Origin: Phaeobacter italicus
GTDB lineage: Bacteria; Pseudomonadota; Alphaproteobacteria; Rhodobacterales; Rhodobacteraceae
Direction: 5' to 3'
DNA length: 64,000 nucleotides
Assembly (NCBI RefSeq): GCF_001258055.1
Contig: NZ_CVRM01000011.1
Coordinates: 1 to 64,000 of the forward strand
Each line of letters begins with the position of its first letter. Position 1 is the first letter of the stretch. The notes under the pieces were generated by a model. The model saw nothing but the letters and a program-made list of their open reading frames with translations. It was not told the DNA's origin and made no database searches. Below are positions 12,198 through 20,669 of the stretch, in pieces. The translations under genes and the position numbers were made by a program.

Positions 12198-12725
12198 ATG
12201 CATCTGTCCTACGTCATGACCCAGGAACGCGGTGCCACAGACAAGCTGCTGAGCGCGCTGGCCGAGCGGCTGGAGGCCGACGGTCTGCGATTGGCAGGCA
12301 TCGTCCAGACCAACACCGAATGCTACGACAGCGAGCTCTGCGATATGGATGTGCGTGTCCTGCCCGCTGGTGAGACCATCCGCATCTCCCAATCTCTCGG
12401 TCCAGAGGCGCGCGGATGTCGTCTCAATCCCGAGGCGCTGGAACGTGCGGTCGGACAGGTGAGCGCAGGTCTCGCAGAGGATCCGGCACCACAGGTTTTG
12501 CTGGTCAACAAGTTCGGCAAACACGAGGCAGACGGGCGCGGCATGCGCCCTGTCATCGGCGAGGCACTGGCGCGCGGCCTGGTGGTCGTCTCAGGCGTCA
12601 ATCGCATGAATGTAGAGGCGTTCAAGGCCTTTTCAGAGGGGCTCGCACAGGAGGCAGAGCCGGACGTGGAGGCGCTGGCAAAATGGGTCCATTCCGCCGT
12701 TGCCGAGGCCGCTGAAGCAGGCTGA
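12198..12725 (+). CDS. DUF2478 domain-containing protein
   Basis: 175 residues from the ATG at 12198. The sequence matches the DUF2478 pattern as I know it: an N-terminal strand (MHLSYVMTQERGATD), LAGIVQTNT, a DMDVRVLPAGE segment, and LLVNKFGKHEADGRGMRPVIGEAL. It resembles P-loop NTPase-like folds, but the N-terminal glycine-rich loop is not a clear Walker A. Function unknown. It lies 122 bases after bioC and could be co-transcribed. Upstream in-frame sequence overlaps bioC and lacks family character. Confidence 0.8.
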   Translation: MHLSYVMTQERGATDKLLSALAERLEADGLRLAGIVQTNTECYDSELCDMDVRVLPAGETIRISQSLGPEARGCRLNPEALERAVGQVSAGLAEDPAPQVLLVNKFGKHEADGRGMRPVIGEALARGLVVVSGVNRMNVEAFKAFSEGLAQEAEPDVEALAKWVHSAVAEAAEAG

Positions 12726-12755
12726 GCTCCGCGCAATCCGAGAAGTGAAACAAAC

Positions 12756-12790
12756 AAAACCGATGCTGGAAACGGCATCGGTTTTTGTTT
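12756..12790 (+). terminator. Terminator after the bio operon/DUF2478 gene
   Basis: An 11-bp stem, AAAACCGATGC (12756-12766) with GCATCGGTTTT (12775 onward), is followed by TTTTTGTTT. It probably ends the bio transcript together with the DUF2478 gene. Confidence 0.85.
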
Positions 12791-12910
12791 GGCGGAATTG
12801 TGGATGTCGCGCGTGATTCATCCCGACTGCCGAGAGATTGCATTAGCTGCAAAATGAAATCGTCTGAAAGATCAGTTGCTTGTGCGCGGTTTCTCATCCG
12901 GCGGCGGATG

Positions 12911-12955
12911 CCACCATCTTCTTGCTTGTCACTGCTGAAAGAGAGAAGATGGTGG
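12911..12955 (-). repeat. 12-bp inverted repeat masking the tRNA-Tyr CCA end
   Basis: CCACCATCTTCT (12911-12922) and AGAAGATGGTGG (12944-12955) are perfect complements, 21 bases apart. The arm at 12944-12955 includes the encoded CCA and part of the acceptor 3' strand of tRNA-Tyr. In the precursor RNA this trailer hairpin would compete with the acceptor stem. No T-run follows, so it is not a standard terminator. Confidence 0.6.
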
Positions 12956-13033
12956 GCGACCCTGGAATCGAACCAGGCGTGCGTCTCCGCGAGGGAGTTA
13001 CAGTCCCCTGCCACACCTTGCGGCCTGTCGCCC
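12950..13033 (-). tRNA. tRNA-Tyr (anticodon GUA)
   Basis: Read on the minus strand, the acceptor GGGCGAC (13027-13033) pairs with GTCGCCC (12954-12960), followed by discriminator A and an encoded CCA (12950-12952). The anticodon loop is CTGTAAC, giving GUA. A long variable arm precedes the T arm CCTGG-TTCGATT-CCAGG. The class II shape and anticodon fix it as tyrosine. It is divergent from rlmB. Confidence 0.96.
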
Positions 13034-13068
13034 ACTGTCAGTTGCGTGTTGCACCTGATGTGGAGGCG

Positions 13069-13097
13069 TGATTACAAGCAGGCCAAAGGGGCGTCAA
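13069..13097 (-). promoter_or_regulatory. Promoter of tRNA-Tyr
   Basis: On the minus strand TTGACG (13092-13097), a 17-base spacer and TAATCA (13069-13074) form a good promoter about 35 bases before the mature tRNA 5' end. Confidence 0.6.
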
Positions 13098-13153
13098 CAG
13101 GAAAATCGAAAGTTTTTCTTCTGCCCTGCAATTTCTTTCTGCTGGAGAGCAAA

Positions 13154-13930
13154 ATGTCCAAGAAACCCAAGTGGGTCGTCGAAAAAGAACAGGCCAAGAA
13201 GGCCGCTTCAGCGGAGACCGTCTGGCTGTTTGGTTTGCATGCGGTGCGTGATGCGCTGCTCAATCCCAATCGCGAGAAACTTCGCCTGATGGTCACCCCA
13301 AACGCAGAGACCAAACTGTCGGACGCTATCGCCCAGTCTGGGATCGAGGCAGAGGTCATCGACCCGCGCAAATTCAATCCGCCGATCGACAAACAATCCG
13401 TCCATCAGGGGGCTGTGCTGGAGGTCAAACCGTTGAACTGGGGCGGGCTGGCTGAAAACTGCATCGGTGCCGAGGCCCCGCGCGTGCTGTTGCTGGACCG
13501 GGTGACGGATCCGCACAACGTTGGCGCCATCCTGCGCTCGGCAGAGGTGCTGGGCGCAAGCGCCGTGATTGGCACCCGCCACAACTCTGCGCCGGAAACA
13601 GGCGCGCTTGCCAAAACCGCCAGCGGCGCGCTGGAGCGCCAGCCCTATCTGCGCATGCGCAACCTTGCCGATACCATCGTCGAGCTGCAGCGCATGGGCT
13701 TTCTGGTGCTGGGTCTTGATGGCGAGGCAGAACAGACCATCGAAACCGTGCTTGAGGGGCGCAAGGGCGATCCTGTCGCGCTGGTTCTGGGTGCTGAAGG
13801 GCCTGGCCTGCGGCAAAAGACCAAGGAAACCGTCGATCATCTGGTAAAGATTGATTTTGCCGGTGGTTTTGGCTCGCTCAACGTCTCCAACGCCGCCGCC
13901 ATCGCGCTTTATGCGTCGATCGCCCGCTAA
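13154..13930 (+). CDS. rlmB: 23S rRNA (guanosine-2'-O-)-methyltransferase RlmB
   Basis: 258 residues from the ATG at 13154 (GGAGAG 6 bases upstream). A SpoU/TrmH-type SPOUT methyltransferase acting on 23S rRNA (G2251 in E. coli). An N-terminal basic stretch is followed by the substrate-binding domain (LFGLHAVRDAL) and the three SPOUT motifs: LLLDRVTDPHNVGAILRSAE, ALVLGAEGPGL and SLNVSNAAAIALY. The in-frame sequence before 13154 crosses the tRNA gene and is not coding. A TrmH-family enzyme of other specificity is possible. Confidence 0.9.
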   Translation: MSKKPKWVVEKEQAKKAASAETVWLFGLHAVRDALLNPNREKLRLMVTPNAETKLSDAIAQSGIEAEVIDPRKFNPPIDKQSVHQGAVLEVKPLNWGGLAENCIGAEAPRVLLLDRVTDPHNVGAILRSAEVLGASAVIGTRHNSAPETGALAKTASGALERQPYLRMRNLADTIVELQRMGFLVLGLDGEAEQTIETVLEGRKGDPVALVLGAEGPGLRQKTKETVDHLVKIDFAGGFGSLNVSNAAAIALYASIAR

Positions 13931-14043
13931 GTCCACGGTTTCGCCGTTTTCATGGACGCCCCCGGTCTTGCCTGTTACGTAAAGCTATCACAAATACGTC
14001 AGCGATCTATGCAGGCAGGACCGGGCGCGGCACACTCAGTTTC

Positions 14044-14541
14044 ATGACACCAAGATTTCTTCGACATCTGGACCCAAGGGCGCTGAGGCCTCTGCTGACC
14101 AAGGCGGCAGCTGCGGCGCTTGCCCTTGGCGTGCTGTTGGCCGCACCGATGGCGTCCGCAGGCCCCGCACTGGTGTCGAGCCACGAAGGGCTGGCCGCCG
14201 AGGGGCAGGACGTCGTGACCTTTTTCAGCTCGGACGGGCCGGTCGCGGGGGTGCAAAGCCACGCGATTATGTGGCGTGGGGCGATCTGGCGGTTTGCCAG
14301 CGCCCAGAACCTCGCGCTGTTTGAGGCCAACCCCCACGCCTATGCGCCGCAATTTGGCGGCTACTGCGCCTACGCGCTCTCTCAGGGCATCGTAAAACGC
14401 GGCGATCCGGGGCTTTTTGTGATCTCGGATGGGCGGCTGTTTTTGCTGAACAACCCCCGCGCGCTTGCCCGTTGGCAGGCCGAACAGGACCAGCTGTTGA
14501 TCAAGGCAGAGGGCCACTGGCCCCGAATCCTGAAGGACTGA
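14044..14541 (+). CDS. Exported YHS domain-containing protein
   Basis: 165 residues. Residues 1-40 form a basic N-terminus, a hydrophobic run (AAAAALALGVLLAAPM) and an ASA-G cleavage site, so the protein is probably exported to the periplasm. The rest matches the YHS family: VVTFFSSDGPVAG, WRFASAQNLALFEANPHAYAPQFGGYCAYALSQG. In this family the conserved Tyr/Cys region is suspected to bind metal, but no function is established. Monocistronic, with a terminator far downstream. Confidence 0.82.
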   Translation: MTPRFLRHLDPRALRPLLTKAAAAALALGVLLAAPMASAGPALVSSHEGLAAEGQDVVTFFSSDGPVAGVQSHAIMWRGAIWRFASAQNLALFEANPHAYAPQFGGYCAYALSQGIVKRGDPGLFVISDGRLFLLNNPRALARWQAEQDQLLIKAEGHWPRILKD

Positions 14542-14882
14542 GGAAACAGCGCAGGGCGCTATGTCCCTGGCCTCTCACGGGAAATGTCACGAATTTGAGA
14601 GGATCCCTTTCAAATTCAATGTGAAGCCCCATATTATTAACAGATCGCGAATTGGAACCTTCGCAGATCTTTTTCACTGTCCCTCGTTCCATACCTTGCG
14701 CCCAGGCCTCACCTGGGCGCTTTTTTATTGGCAGGGCAGCTATCCCGACACCACCCAGCATCGGGGGAGGGGGCGGCCGCGTTCGGTGGCAAAAGCCGCT
14801 TGCCTTGCGCCTTGCAGCCGATAGGCTGCGGCGAAAGGGCCACGGATCCACGCGCGCTCTCTGACAGATCAAGAGGACCACC
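14542..14882. other. Intergenic region with small inverted repeat
   Basis: 341 bases without a convincing gene. It holds GAATTTGA (14591-14598) paired with TCAAATTC (14611-14618) around a GGATCC core, then the terminator at 14698-14726, then a GC-rich stretch leading to the GAGG ribosome binding site of the next gene. Local base composition between 14580 and 14690 is clearly more AT-rich than the surroundings. Confidence 0.5.
14698..14726 (+). terminator. Rho-independent terminator
   Basis: GCGCCCAGG (14698-14706) and CCTGGGCGC (14712-14720) form a perfect 9-bp stem with a 5-base loop, followed by six T. It lies 157 bases after the YHS gene, the nearest plus-strand gene it could serve. Confidence 0.88.
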
Positions 14883-15353
14883 ATGCCGCACTACAGCGAT
14901 GCGCAGCTCAAAACCGTGCTGGAAGAGGTGAAAACCATCGCCGTTGTGGGCGTCTCCACCAATCCGGTGCGCCCCAGCTATTTTGTTGCCCGCTATCTCG
15001 GTCTCAAGGGCTATCGTGTGCTGCCGATCAATCCCGGCCATGCGGGCAAGATGTTGTTTGGTCAGACCATCCACGCAAGCCTCAGCGATATTCGCGAGCC
15101 AGTGCATATGGTCGATATCTTCCGTCGCTCCGAGGCTGTGCCTGCCATTGTCGATGAGGCACTGGAGGTCTGTGATGGGCTGAAAGCGATCTGGATGCAG
15201 ATTGGGGTCGAGCACGCCGAGGCCGCCGCCAAGGCCGAAGCTCAGGGCATTTCGGTGATCCAGAACCGCTGCCCCAAGATCGAATACCAGCGCCTGTTCG
15301 GCGAGTTGCGCATGGGGGGCTTTGCCACCGGGATCATTTCCTCGAAACTCTGA
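14883..15353 (+). CDS. CoA-binding domain protein (YccU-like)
   Basis: 156 residues, a single CoA_binding Rossmann domain like that at the N-terminus of succinyl-CoA synthetase alpha and in YccU. Typical segments are IAVVGVSTNPVRPSYFVARYL (about 19-39), GYRVLPINPGHAG, MVDIFRRSEAVPAIVDEAL and IWMQIGVEHAEAAAKAEAQG, with NRCPKIEYQRL at the end. The biological role of the stand-alone form is not known. GAGG lies 7 bases before the ATG. Confidence 0.88.
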   Translation: MPHYSDAQLKTVLEEVKTIAVVGVSTNPVRPSYFVARYLGLKGYRVLPINPGHAGKMLFGQTIHASLSDIREPVHMVDIFRRSEAVPAIVDEALEVCDGLKAIWMQIGVEHAEAAAKAEAQGISVIQNRCPKIEYQRLFGELRMGGFATGIISSKL

Positions 15354-15458
15354 CGTCTGCGGCCGGGCAGGGCGCTCCCGCCCGTTCCCGCCGTCCTTCC
15401 AGACGGCCTCCACGGTTGGGCCCGGCGCCGCTGCGCGGCGCTGATTTTATGCTGAGAA

Positions 15459-15562
15459 GCCCTTGAGGGGCAGGCGTGCCCTCAAGGGCCTTGCCGAGTG
15501 TGTTTCAGAGTGCGCGTCAAGGGCAAGCCGCGCTGGCGCGCGGAGGTTGCGCCTCCCTTGAC
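15459..15562. repeat. Two inverted repeats sharing a CAAGGG/CCCTTG core
   Basis: GCCCTTGAGGG (15459-15469) and CCCTCAAGGGC (15479-15489) form a perfect 11-bp hairpin. A second pair, GTCAAGGG (15516-15523) and CCCTTGAC (15555-15562), encloses a GC-rich stretch. Neither has a T-run. They lie between two converging genes, so they may end transcription or protect 3' ends from both sides. Confidence 0.6.
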
Positions 15563-15581
15563 CCGCCGCCCGGCCCGGGTG

Positions 15582-15899
15582 TCAGCCCTTGGGGCGGCTG
15601 GCCTTCTCGGCGATACCGCTCAGGCCCTGACGCTCCGCCAGAACCTGCAGCACATCATCCAGCGCCACATCGCGCGCTGCCAGCATCACCAGAAAATGAT
15701 AAAGCACATCCGCGCCTTCAGAGGCGAGGCCGGCTTTGTTGTCCTTCACCGCTTCGATGATGGCCTCAATGGCTTCCTCACCGAATTTTTCGGCGCATTT
15801 TTCCGGCCCCTTGGCCAAGAGCTTGGCAGTCCAGCTGGTGTCCGGATCGGCGCCCTTGCGCGACAGGATGGTGGCTTCGAGATCGTGCAGCAGGCTCAT
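15582..15899 (-). CDS. hisE: Phosphoribosyl-ATP pyrophosphatase
   Basis: 105 residues, the usual size of a stand-alone HisE. It hydrolyses PR-ATP to PR-AMP, the second step of histidine synthesis. The MazG-like helical motif is seen as [29 protein letters not shown] followed by [14 protein letters not shown], with the metal-binding E-E-x-x-E and D residues. It overlaps the hisF stop by ATGA. HisI is not in the window. Confidence 0.95.
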   Translation of the reverse strand: MSLLHDLEATILSRKGADPDTSWTAKLLAKGPEKCAEKFGEEAIEAIIEAVKDNKAGLASEGADVLYHFLVMLAARDVALDDVLQVLAERQGLSGIAEKASRPKG

Positions 15900-16657
15900 G
15901 TCAACCTCATGGGAATACCGGCAGTGGCCATGTGGGTCTTGGCTTCCTGAATGGTGTATTCGCCAAAGTGGAAAATCGACGCTGCCAGAACAGCGCTGGC
16001 GCCACCTTCCTTGACCCCGTCCACCAGGTGATCAAGGTTGCCCACACCGCCAGAGGCGATCACGGGCACATCCACAGCATCGGAAATTGCACGGGTCAGC
16101 GGCAGGTTGAAACCCGCCTTGGTGCCATCGCGGTCCATCGAGGTGAGCAGGATTTCTCCCGCGCCCTTGGAGACCACCAGCTTGGCAAATTCAACCGCAT
16201 CAATGCCGGTTTCGCGTCGCCCGCCGTGGGTGAAAATCTCCCATTTGCCGGGGGCCACAGTCTTGGCATCAATGGCGCAGACAATGCACTGGCTGCCGAA
16301 CTGATCGGCGGCCTCTGCAATCACATCAGGGTTTGCGACAGCGGCAGAGTTGAAAGACACCTTGTCAGCGCCCGCCAGCAACAGCGCCCGCACGTCTTCG
16401 CGGGTGCGCACCCCTCCACCCACGGTCAGCGGCACAAAACACTGTTCAGCAGTGCGGCGCACCACATCGAACATGGTGCCGCGGTTTTCATGGGTGGCGT
16501 GGATGTCCAGAAAACAGATCTCATCCGCGCCGGCCGCATCATAGGCCTTGGCCGATTCCACCGGATCGCCTGCATCGCGCAGGCCGACAAAATTGACACC
16601 CTTCACCACGCGGCCATCAGCCACGTCCAGACAGGGGATGATACGGGTCTTCAGCAT
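15896..16657 (-). CDS. hisF: Imidazole glycerol phosphate synthase subunit HisF
   Basis: 253 residues from the ATG at 16655-16657, preceded by AAGGGG. The (beta/alpha)8 cyclase half of IGP synthase, which works with the HisH glutaminase. The catalytic aspartates are in [14 protein letters not shown] and [21 protein letters not shown] and [12 protein letters not shown] are the two phosphate-binding sites. The longer in-frame upstream sequence runs into the DUF2867 gene and was rejected. It precedes hisE with a 4-base overlap. Confidence 0.96.
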   Translation of the reverse strand: MLKTRIIPCLDVADGRVVKGVNFVGLRDAGDPVESAKAYDAAGADEICFLDIHATHENRGTMFDVVRRTAEQCFVPLTVGGGVRTREDVRALLLAGADKVSFNSAAVANPDVIAEAADQFGSQCIVCAIDAKTVAPGKWEIFTHGGRRETGIDAVEFAKLVVSKGAGEILLTSMDRDGTKAGFNLPLTRAISDAVDVPVIASGGVGNLDHLVDGVKEGGASAVLAASIFHFGEYTIQEAKTHMATAGIPMRLT

Positions 16658-16691
16658 GATGTGCCCCTTGGCCGCTCGCGTTGGGTTTTCT

Positions 16692-17189
16692 TTACTGTGC
16701 GGGCGGTTGGGATGCAATCGCGCTGCCATTTTGCGGATGGCGGGCAATCCGGCGCAGACTGTCGCGGACGATCAGCACGTGAAAGGGCATCACCACGGCC
16801 AGATAGACCCGCCCCAGCCAGTTGTTGCGATGCACCCATGTCCCCATATGCAGCCGCCCGTCCCGCCGCAGGAAGGTGATGCGGAAGTTGAGATGACTGT
16901 CGTCGGTACCGAGGATCAGCTCGTCTGCGCTGTCATGGGTGATCGGAAACAGCGCCCCACTACCCATGTCAGCGACCTCGGTCTTCAGCCCAAGCGGAGC
17001 CACAAGCCGATTTCGCAACCGCAAAAGCCCGGCGGCCCAGCCTGGCATGGTCAGCCCGATCTCCATCGCTCTGCGCGGACTGAGCGAACTATCGACCGCA
17101 TAGCCGTCGATAAAATCGCCGGGCGCCACCTGTGCCCAGATCAAGGCATCGTTGGGCAAGGGGGTCTTGGCGATCCGAGAAGCAGCCAT
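16692..17189 (-). CDS. DUF2867 domain-containing protein
   Basis: 165 residues from the ATG at 17187-17189; AAGGAA lies 6 bases before it, which decides against upstream ATGs at 17207 and 17270. The pattern ([81 protein letters not shown]) is that of DUF2867, a family of unknown function. The C-terminal hydrophobic stretch could touch a membrane. It lies 34 bases before hisF, inside the histidine group, and may be co-transcribed with hisF-hisE. Confidence 0.8.
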   Translation of the reverse strand: MAASRIAKTPLPNDALIWAQVAPGDFIDGYAVDSSLSPRRAMEIGLTMPGWAAGLLRLRNRLVAPLGLKTEVADMGSGALFPITHDSADELILGTDDSHLNFRITFLRRDGRLHMGTWVHRNNWLGRVYLAVVMPFHVLIVRDSLRRIARHPQNGSAIASQPPAQ

Positions 17190-17231
17190 CTGCGTTCCTT
17201 TCAGCATGGGGCCATCACCCGCAACCAGACC

Positions 17232-17264
17232 AAAAAACACCGCGCCCTGAAACAGGACGCGGTG
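17232..17264 (-). terminator. Terminator between hisA and the DUF2867 gene
   Basis: On the minus strand CACCGCG, a mismatch, CCTG, a 3-base loop, CAGG, a mismatch and CGCGGTG (17238-17264) form a strong hairpin followed by six T (17232-17237). It follows hisA by 73 bases, so hisF-hisE probably have their own promoter or depend on read-through. Confidence 0.85.
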
Positions 17265-17336
17265 CCGCATGAGCAGGATGTCGCAGCCCCCACTGGCCCG
17301 CCATTAGTGGCTGGACAACGGGGCAAGAAGGGGCAA

Positions 17337-18059
17337 TCAGCCCTTCAGAACCGCCAGAGCCTCTTTCAGATCAATGGCCCCATCATAAAGCGCACGGCCC
17401 GAAATCGCGCCATTCAAGGGCGCGCCACAGGCCTTCAGATCCTTCAGATCCTGCAGCGAGGACACGCCGCCCGAAGCAATGACCGGGATCGACACGGCGC
17501 GCGCCAGATCGGCGGTTGCCTCGACATTGGGGCCTTTCATGGCGCCGTCGCGCATGATGTCGGTGTAGATGATGGCCGCAACGCCCGCGTCCTCGAACGA
17601 CTTGGCGAGATCAGTGACCATCACATCGGTCTCCTCTGCCCAGCCCTTGGTGGCCACCTTGCCGTTGCGCGCATCGATGCCAACCGCAACCTTGCCGGGG
17701 AATTCACGCGCGGCGTCGCGCACCAGATCGGGGTTTTCCACCGCAACAGTGCCCAGAATGACCCGCGCAAGCCCCTTGTCGATCCAGCGTTCGATCGTCG
17801 CCATGTCGCGAATGCCGCCGCCCAGCTGCGCTGGCACCTTGGTCTGTTTCAGGATTTCCTCGACCGGGGCCGCATTGACCGGCTCACCGGCAAAGGCGCC
17901 GTTCAGGTCAACCAGATGCAGCCATTCGCAGCCCGCCGCAACGAACTCCAGCGCCTGTGCGGCGGGGTTGTCGTTGAACACGGTGGTCTTGTCCATGTCA
18001 CCGTGCAGCAGGCGCACAGCCTGCCCATCCTTGAGATCGATAGCGGGGTAGAGGATCAT
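17337..18059 (-). CDS. hisA: ProFAR isomerase HisA
   Basis: 240 residues. Amadori rearrangement of ProFAR to PRFAR, fourth step of histidine synthesis. The catalytic aspartates lie in [14 protein letters not shown] and [15 protein letters not shown]; phosphate sites are QLGGGIRD and [12 protein letters not shown]. The GW after the second Asp and the overall half-barrel repeat separate it from HisF. It stands alone between a terminator downstream and an insertion upstream. Confidence 0.96.
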   Translation of the reverse strand: MILYPAIDLKDGQAVRLLHGDMDKTTVFNDNPAAQALEFVAAGCEWLHLVDLNGAFAGEPVNAAPVEEILKQTKVPAQLGGGIRDMATIERWIDKGLARVILGTVAVENPDLVRDAAREFPGKVAVGIDARNGKVATKGWAEETDVMVTDLAKSFEDAGVAAIIYTDIMRDGAMKGPNVEATADLARAVSIPVIASGGVSSLQDLKDLKACGAPLNGAISGRALYDGAIDLKEALAVLKG

Positions 18060-18192
18060 CCGGCCGGTCCTTCATAAAACTAAGCTGGCGGTGTTTTGCA
18101 CAAGCCGGTAGCGGATTGCAACGCGACCCGAGGTCAACCTTGCCTGAAAAGCCACTTGGCGGCCAGACTGCGACAAACAGGGAGGAATGACG

Positions 18193-18606
18193 ATGAAAAA
18201 ACTGGCCATGAAAGACCTCGCCATGCGCGCTGTGCTTGGCGGTGCGGTGGCACTGGGACTGGCAGCTGCCGCCTCGGCCGATCCGGTTCTGGGCACCTGG
18301 AAGACACAGCCGGACGATGGCTCTTATGCGCATGTCACCATGGCGCCCTGCGGCGCTGCGGTCTGTGGCAAGATCAGCCGCACCTTCAACGCCGAGGGGG
18401 AATACAAATCCCCCAATATCGGCAAGACGCTTGTGATTGATATGGTTGCCAATGGCGATGGCTCTTACGCGGGCAAGGTGTGGCGACCATCCAATGACAA
18501 GATCTATATCGGCAAGATGGATCTGGCGGGCAGCTCTCTGGCATTGCGGGGCTGTGTTGCGGGTGGATTGATCTGCTCAAAACAGACCTGGACGCGGGTG
18601 CAGTAA
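18193..18606 (+). CDS. Exported DUF2147 domain-containing protein
   Basis: 137 residues from the second ATG of ATGACGATG: GGAGGA touches the first ATG but is well spaced from the second. A signal peptide is clear (MKKLAMKDLAMRAVLGGAVALGLAAAASADP). The rest matches DUF2147: DPVLGTWKTQPDDGSYAHVTMAPCG, GKISRTFN, GDGSYAGKVWRPSNDKIYIGKMDL, LRGCVAGGLICSKQTWTRV. Four cysteines (APCGAAVCGK, LRGCVAGGLICS) could form disulfides in the periplasm. Function unknown. It is divergent from hisA. Confidence 0.82.
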   Translation: MKKLAMKDLAMRAVLGGAVALGLAAAASADPVLGTWKTQPDDGSYAHVTMAPCGAAVCGKISRTFNAEGEYKSPNIGKTLVIDMVANGDGSYAGKVWRPSNDKIYIGKMDLAGSSLALRGCVAGGLICSKQTWTRVQ

Positions 18607-18809
18607 CGCTCTGACCGTGACGCGCCGCCCTGCTGGGCCATTTGTCCGGGCCGGGGTATTTGTTGGGGATGCAGGTCTCGTGATCTGCGTCCCTTTTTCA
18701 TGGCCCCATCTTTCATGTCCCCATCCTGTGTGGCCCCAGATCACAAGTCTAGCCTGCGCCCGGCCGCTCAGTGCCGCCGCCTCCGGGTCGGCAGATCAGA
18801 AGTCGGTTC

Positions 18810-19136
18810 TCAGAACAGGCCGAGCTGTACGGGAATCGGCACAAAGCCGCGCTTGATATGGCGCTCTCTGTCCTGTTCCGCCGCCTCCAGAGCGCTTTGC
18901 TGGGTGGGGAAGTACCGCCGACGTTCCTGACCACCTGCTGCCCCCAGTGGCCCGTTCACCTGTTCGACGCACCATTCCCCAAACAGGGTCTGGCTCAGGT
19001 TCAGCACGCAATAGCGGTGCTGGCCTTCGTGATAGTCGAATTTTTCGAGACGGATCTGCACCGGTTGGTGACCTGTAAGTGACTGTATTCGGGTCTGGGT
19101 TTGCCGTGTATGCCCAGTTGTGGATGAACTGTCCAT
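18810..19136 (-). CDS. WGR-like domain protein
   Basis: 108 residues from the ATG at 19134-19136. Residues about 25-95 fit a WGR domain: IRLEKFDYHEGQHRYCVLNLSQTLFGEWCVEQVNGPLGAAGGQERRRYFPTQQSALEAAE. The signature Trp-Gly-Arg itself is replaced by Asn-Gly-Pro. WGR domains bind nucleic acid in PARPs and occur as small bacterial proteins of unknown role. The ribosome binding site is weak (AAGAGTG), and the first 20 residues are less certain. Real but diverged in my view. Confidence 0.65.
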   Translation of the reverse strand: MDSSSTTGHTRQTQTRIQSLTGHQPVQIRLEKFDYHEGQHRYCVLNLSQTLFGEWCVEQVNGPLGAAGGQERRRYFPTQQSALEAAEQDRERHIKRGFVPIPVQLGLF

Positions 19137-19213
19137 CACTCTTGCGCGCGCCGTTGCGACAGCGGTGGCCGATGGGCCACAGATACAGGGGATTTCTGCG
19201 CAGGATTTGACAC

Positions 19214-19238
19214 AAAAGGCCCGGCAACCAGCCGGGCC
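19214..19238 (-). terminator. Terminator of the peroxiredoxin-like gene
   Basis: On the minus strand GGCCCGGC and GCCGGGCC (19218-19225, 19231-19238) form a perfect 8-bp stem followed by TTTTGTG, 46 bases after the stop of the gene ending at 19285. Confidence 0.85.
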
Positions 19239-19284
19239 TCTCGATGTGGATAACTGCCCCTCGCGTTCAGAGAGGGCGTGGGGA

Positions 19285-19821
19285 TCAGACGTCGCCGGTG
19301 TATTCGCCGCGCGCGGGGTAGTCGTTGGCAATCGCGAAATCCAGCGCCGACAGCAGCTCCGAGAAATGCGGGCGCACAAACGGCATGGTCTGCACCGAGC
19401 CATAATACAGCGTCTGTTCCGGTGTCACCATGAACAGGCCCGGCTCAGAGAACAGCGCAGGCTCTTCGATCCCGATCGAGGTCTTGCCCCGCGAGGTCGA
19501 GATATAAAGCCCCCAGTCACGCGCCACCGACAGCGGCAGATCATAGGCAAACCGCAGGTTCTTGGCTTCGATCTTGTCGGCCATCGCGCGGGTGCGCTCT
19601 TCGCCGTCCGAGCTGACAGCGATACAGTTCACGCCACGGCTGGCAAAATCCTCAACTCGCTTTTCCAGCTCCTTGAGGTAGTTGGCGCAGATCGGGCAGT
19701 GCAGGCCGCGGTAGAAACAGATCACGGTGCCGCGCTGCGCCTCTTCCTTGGACAGATCAAACGCCCCGTGATCAAGCGTCGGCAGGGTCAGGTTCGGGGT
19801 CTTCTGGCGGGGCAACAACAT
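19285..19821 (-). CDS. Peroxiredoxin-like (AhpC/TSA family) protein
   Basis: 178 residues from the ATG at 19819-19821, with AAGGA 9 bases upstream. It has a thioredoxin-fold redox site C42-P-I-C45 in VICFYRGLHCPICANYLKEL, which resembles the AhpC/TSA family variant with FYRGxxCPxC. SSDGEERTRAMADKI and LPLSVARDWGLYIS are further peroxiredoxin-like segments. It probably reduces peroxides or disulfides in the cytoplasm; no signal peptide is visible. It is divergent from an AraC regulator that may control it. Confidence 0.85.
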   Translation of the reverse strand: MLLPRQKTPNLTLPTLDHGAFDLSKEEAQRGTVICFYRGLHCPICANYLKELEKRVEDFASRGVNCIAVSSDGEERTRAMADKIEAKNLRFAYDLPLSVARDWGLYISTSRGKTSIGIEEPALFSEPGLFMVTPEQTLYYGSVQTMPFVRPHFSELLSALDFAIANDYPARGEYTGDV

Positions 19822-19923
19822 GGGTGTGGTCCTTTGTGCAAAAAATGAACATCGTCTTGCCAACAAGGATGGACCAATTTACGGTCTTATAAATCCGAAA
19901 AACCTGACGGAAACACCGAAACC

Positions 19924-20655
19924 ATGGACCGCCTGACAACTTTGATGGATCGCTTCCAGCTTGCCGTGCGTGCCGCCAACATGGCAGAGGCGAACTTGAT
20001 CGCGCTGGCCACGGCCGATGGCACGCCTCAGCGTATTCTCTACTGCACCCGCGACGTGATGCCCGATGTGACGGGTCAAATCGTCATGTGGGCTGCGCGT
20101 GTGGAATGGTCAGGGCAAAGCAATCCATTTCTGGCGGCCCTGCCGGAGGTGGTGGAATATGACATCGCCACCAATCGCGAGGCCCACGGCCTGGTTCAGT
20201 TGATGAAGGACGAGGCAGAGGGGCAGCATTGCGGCGCCCAATCGGTCATCAACCGGTTGGGAGAGGTCTTGATGGTGCAGCTTCTGCGCAACCAGATCCG
20301 GCGTGGCGCGACAGAGCCCGGGCTTCTTGCTGGGCTCGCCGATCCCCGGCTCAGCCGCGCGGTGGTGGCGATGCATGACCACCCCGGACGCCTGTGGAGC
20401 AATGCCGATCTGGCAGAGATCGCGGGCCTGTCCCTGTCGCGGTTTTCCGAACTCTTTGCCGCGGCGGTTGGCGAGACACCGATGGGCTATCTGCGCCGCT
20501 GGCGGTTGATCCTGGCTCATCAGGACCTCAGCCGGGGCGACCGGGTCGAGGCGGTGGCGCGCCGCTATGCCTATGCCAGCCCCGAAGGTTTCACCCGCGC
20601 GTTCCGCAAGGCCTATGGCGTGGCGCCCTTGTCGCTGCGCATGGCTGCTGCCTGA
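19924..20655 (+). CDS. AraC family transcriptional regulator
   Basis: 243 residues. The N-terminal half looks like a cupin-type sensor domain (AraC-binding-like, TGQIVMWAARVEWSGQSNPFLAALPEVVEYD); the C-terminal 100 residues carry two helix-turn-helix motifs: LWSNADLAEIAGLSLSRFSELFAAAVGETPMGYLRRWRL, then VEAVARRYAYASPEGFTRAFRKAYGVAP. Divergent from the peroxiredoxin-like gene with 102 bases between them, so that gene is the likely target. A second in-frame ATG at 19945 is an alternative start, as neither has a strong ribosome binding site. Confidence 0.88.
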   Translation: MDRLTTLMDRFQLAVRAANMAEANLIALATADGTPQRILYCTRDVMPDVTGQIVMWAARVEWSGQSNPFLAALPEVVEYDIATNREAHGLVQLMKDEAEGQHCGAQSVINRLGEVLMVQLLRNQIRRGATEPGLLAGLADPRLSRAVVAMHDHPGRLWSNADLAEIAGLSLSRFSELFAAAVGETPMGYLRRWRLILAHQDLSRGDRVEAVARRYAYASPEGFTRAFRKAYGVAPLSLRMAAA

Positions 20656-20669
20656 TCGCCACCGCGTCT

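Noticed and set aside
12785-13153. N-terminal extension of RlmB through the tRNA-Tyr region
   Set aside because: The frame is open but crosses the antisense tRNA; the ATG at 13154 has a good ribosome binding site and gives the usual RlmB length.
13931-13957. GTCCA...TGGAC repeat after rlmB as a terminator
   Set aside because: The outer arms are only 5 bp, the inside pairs poorly, and no T-run follows.
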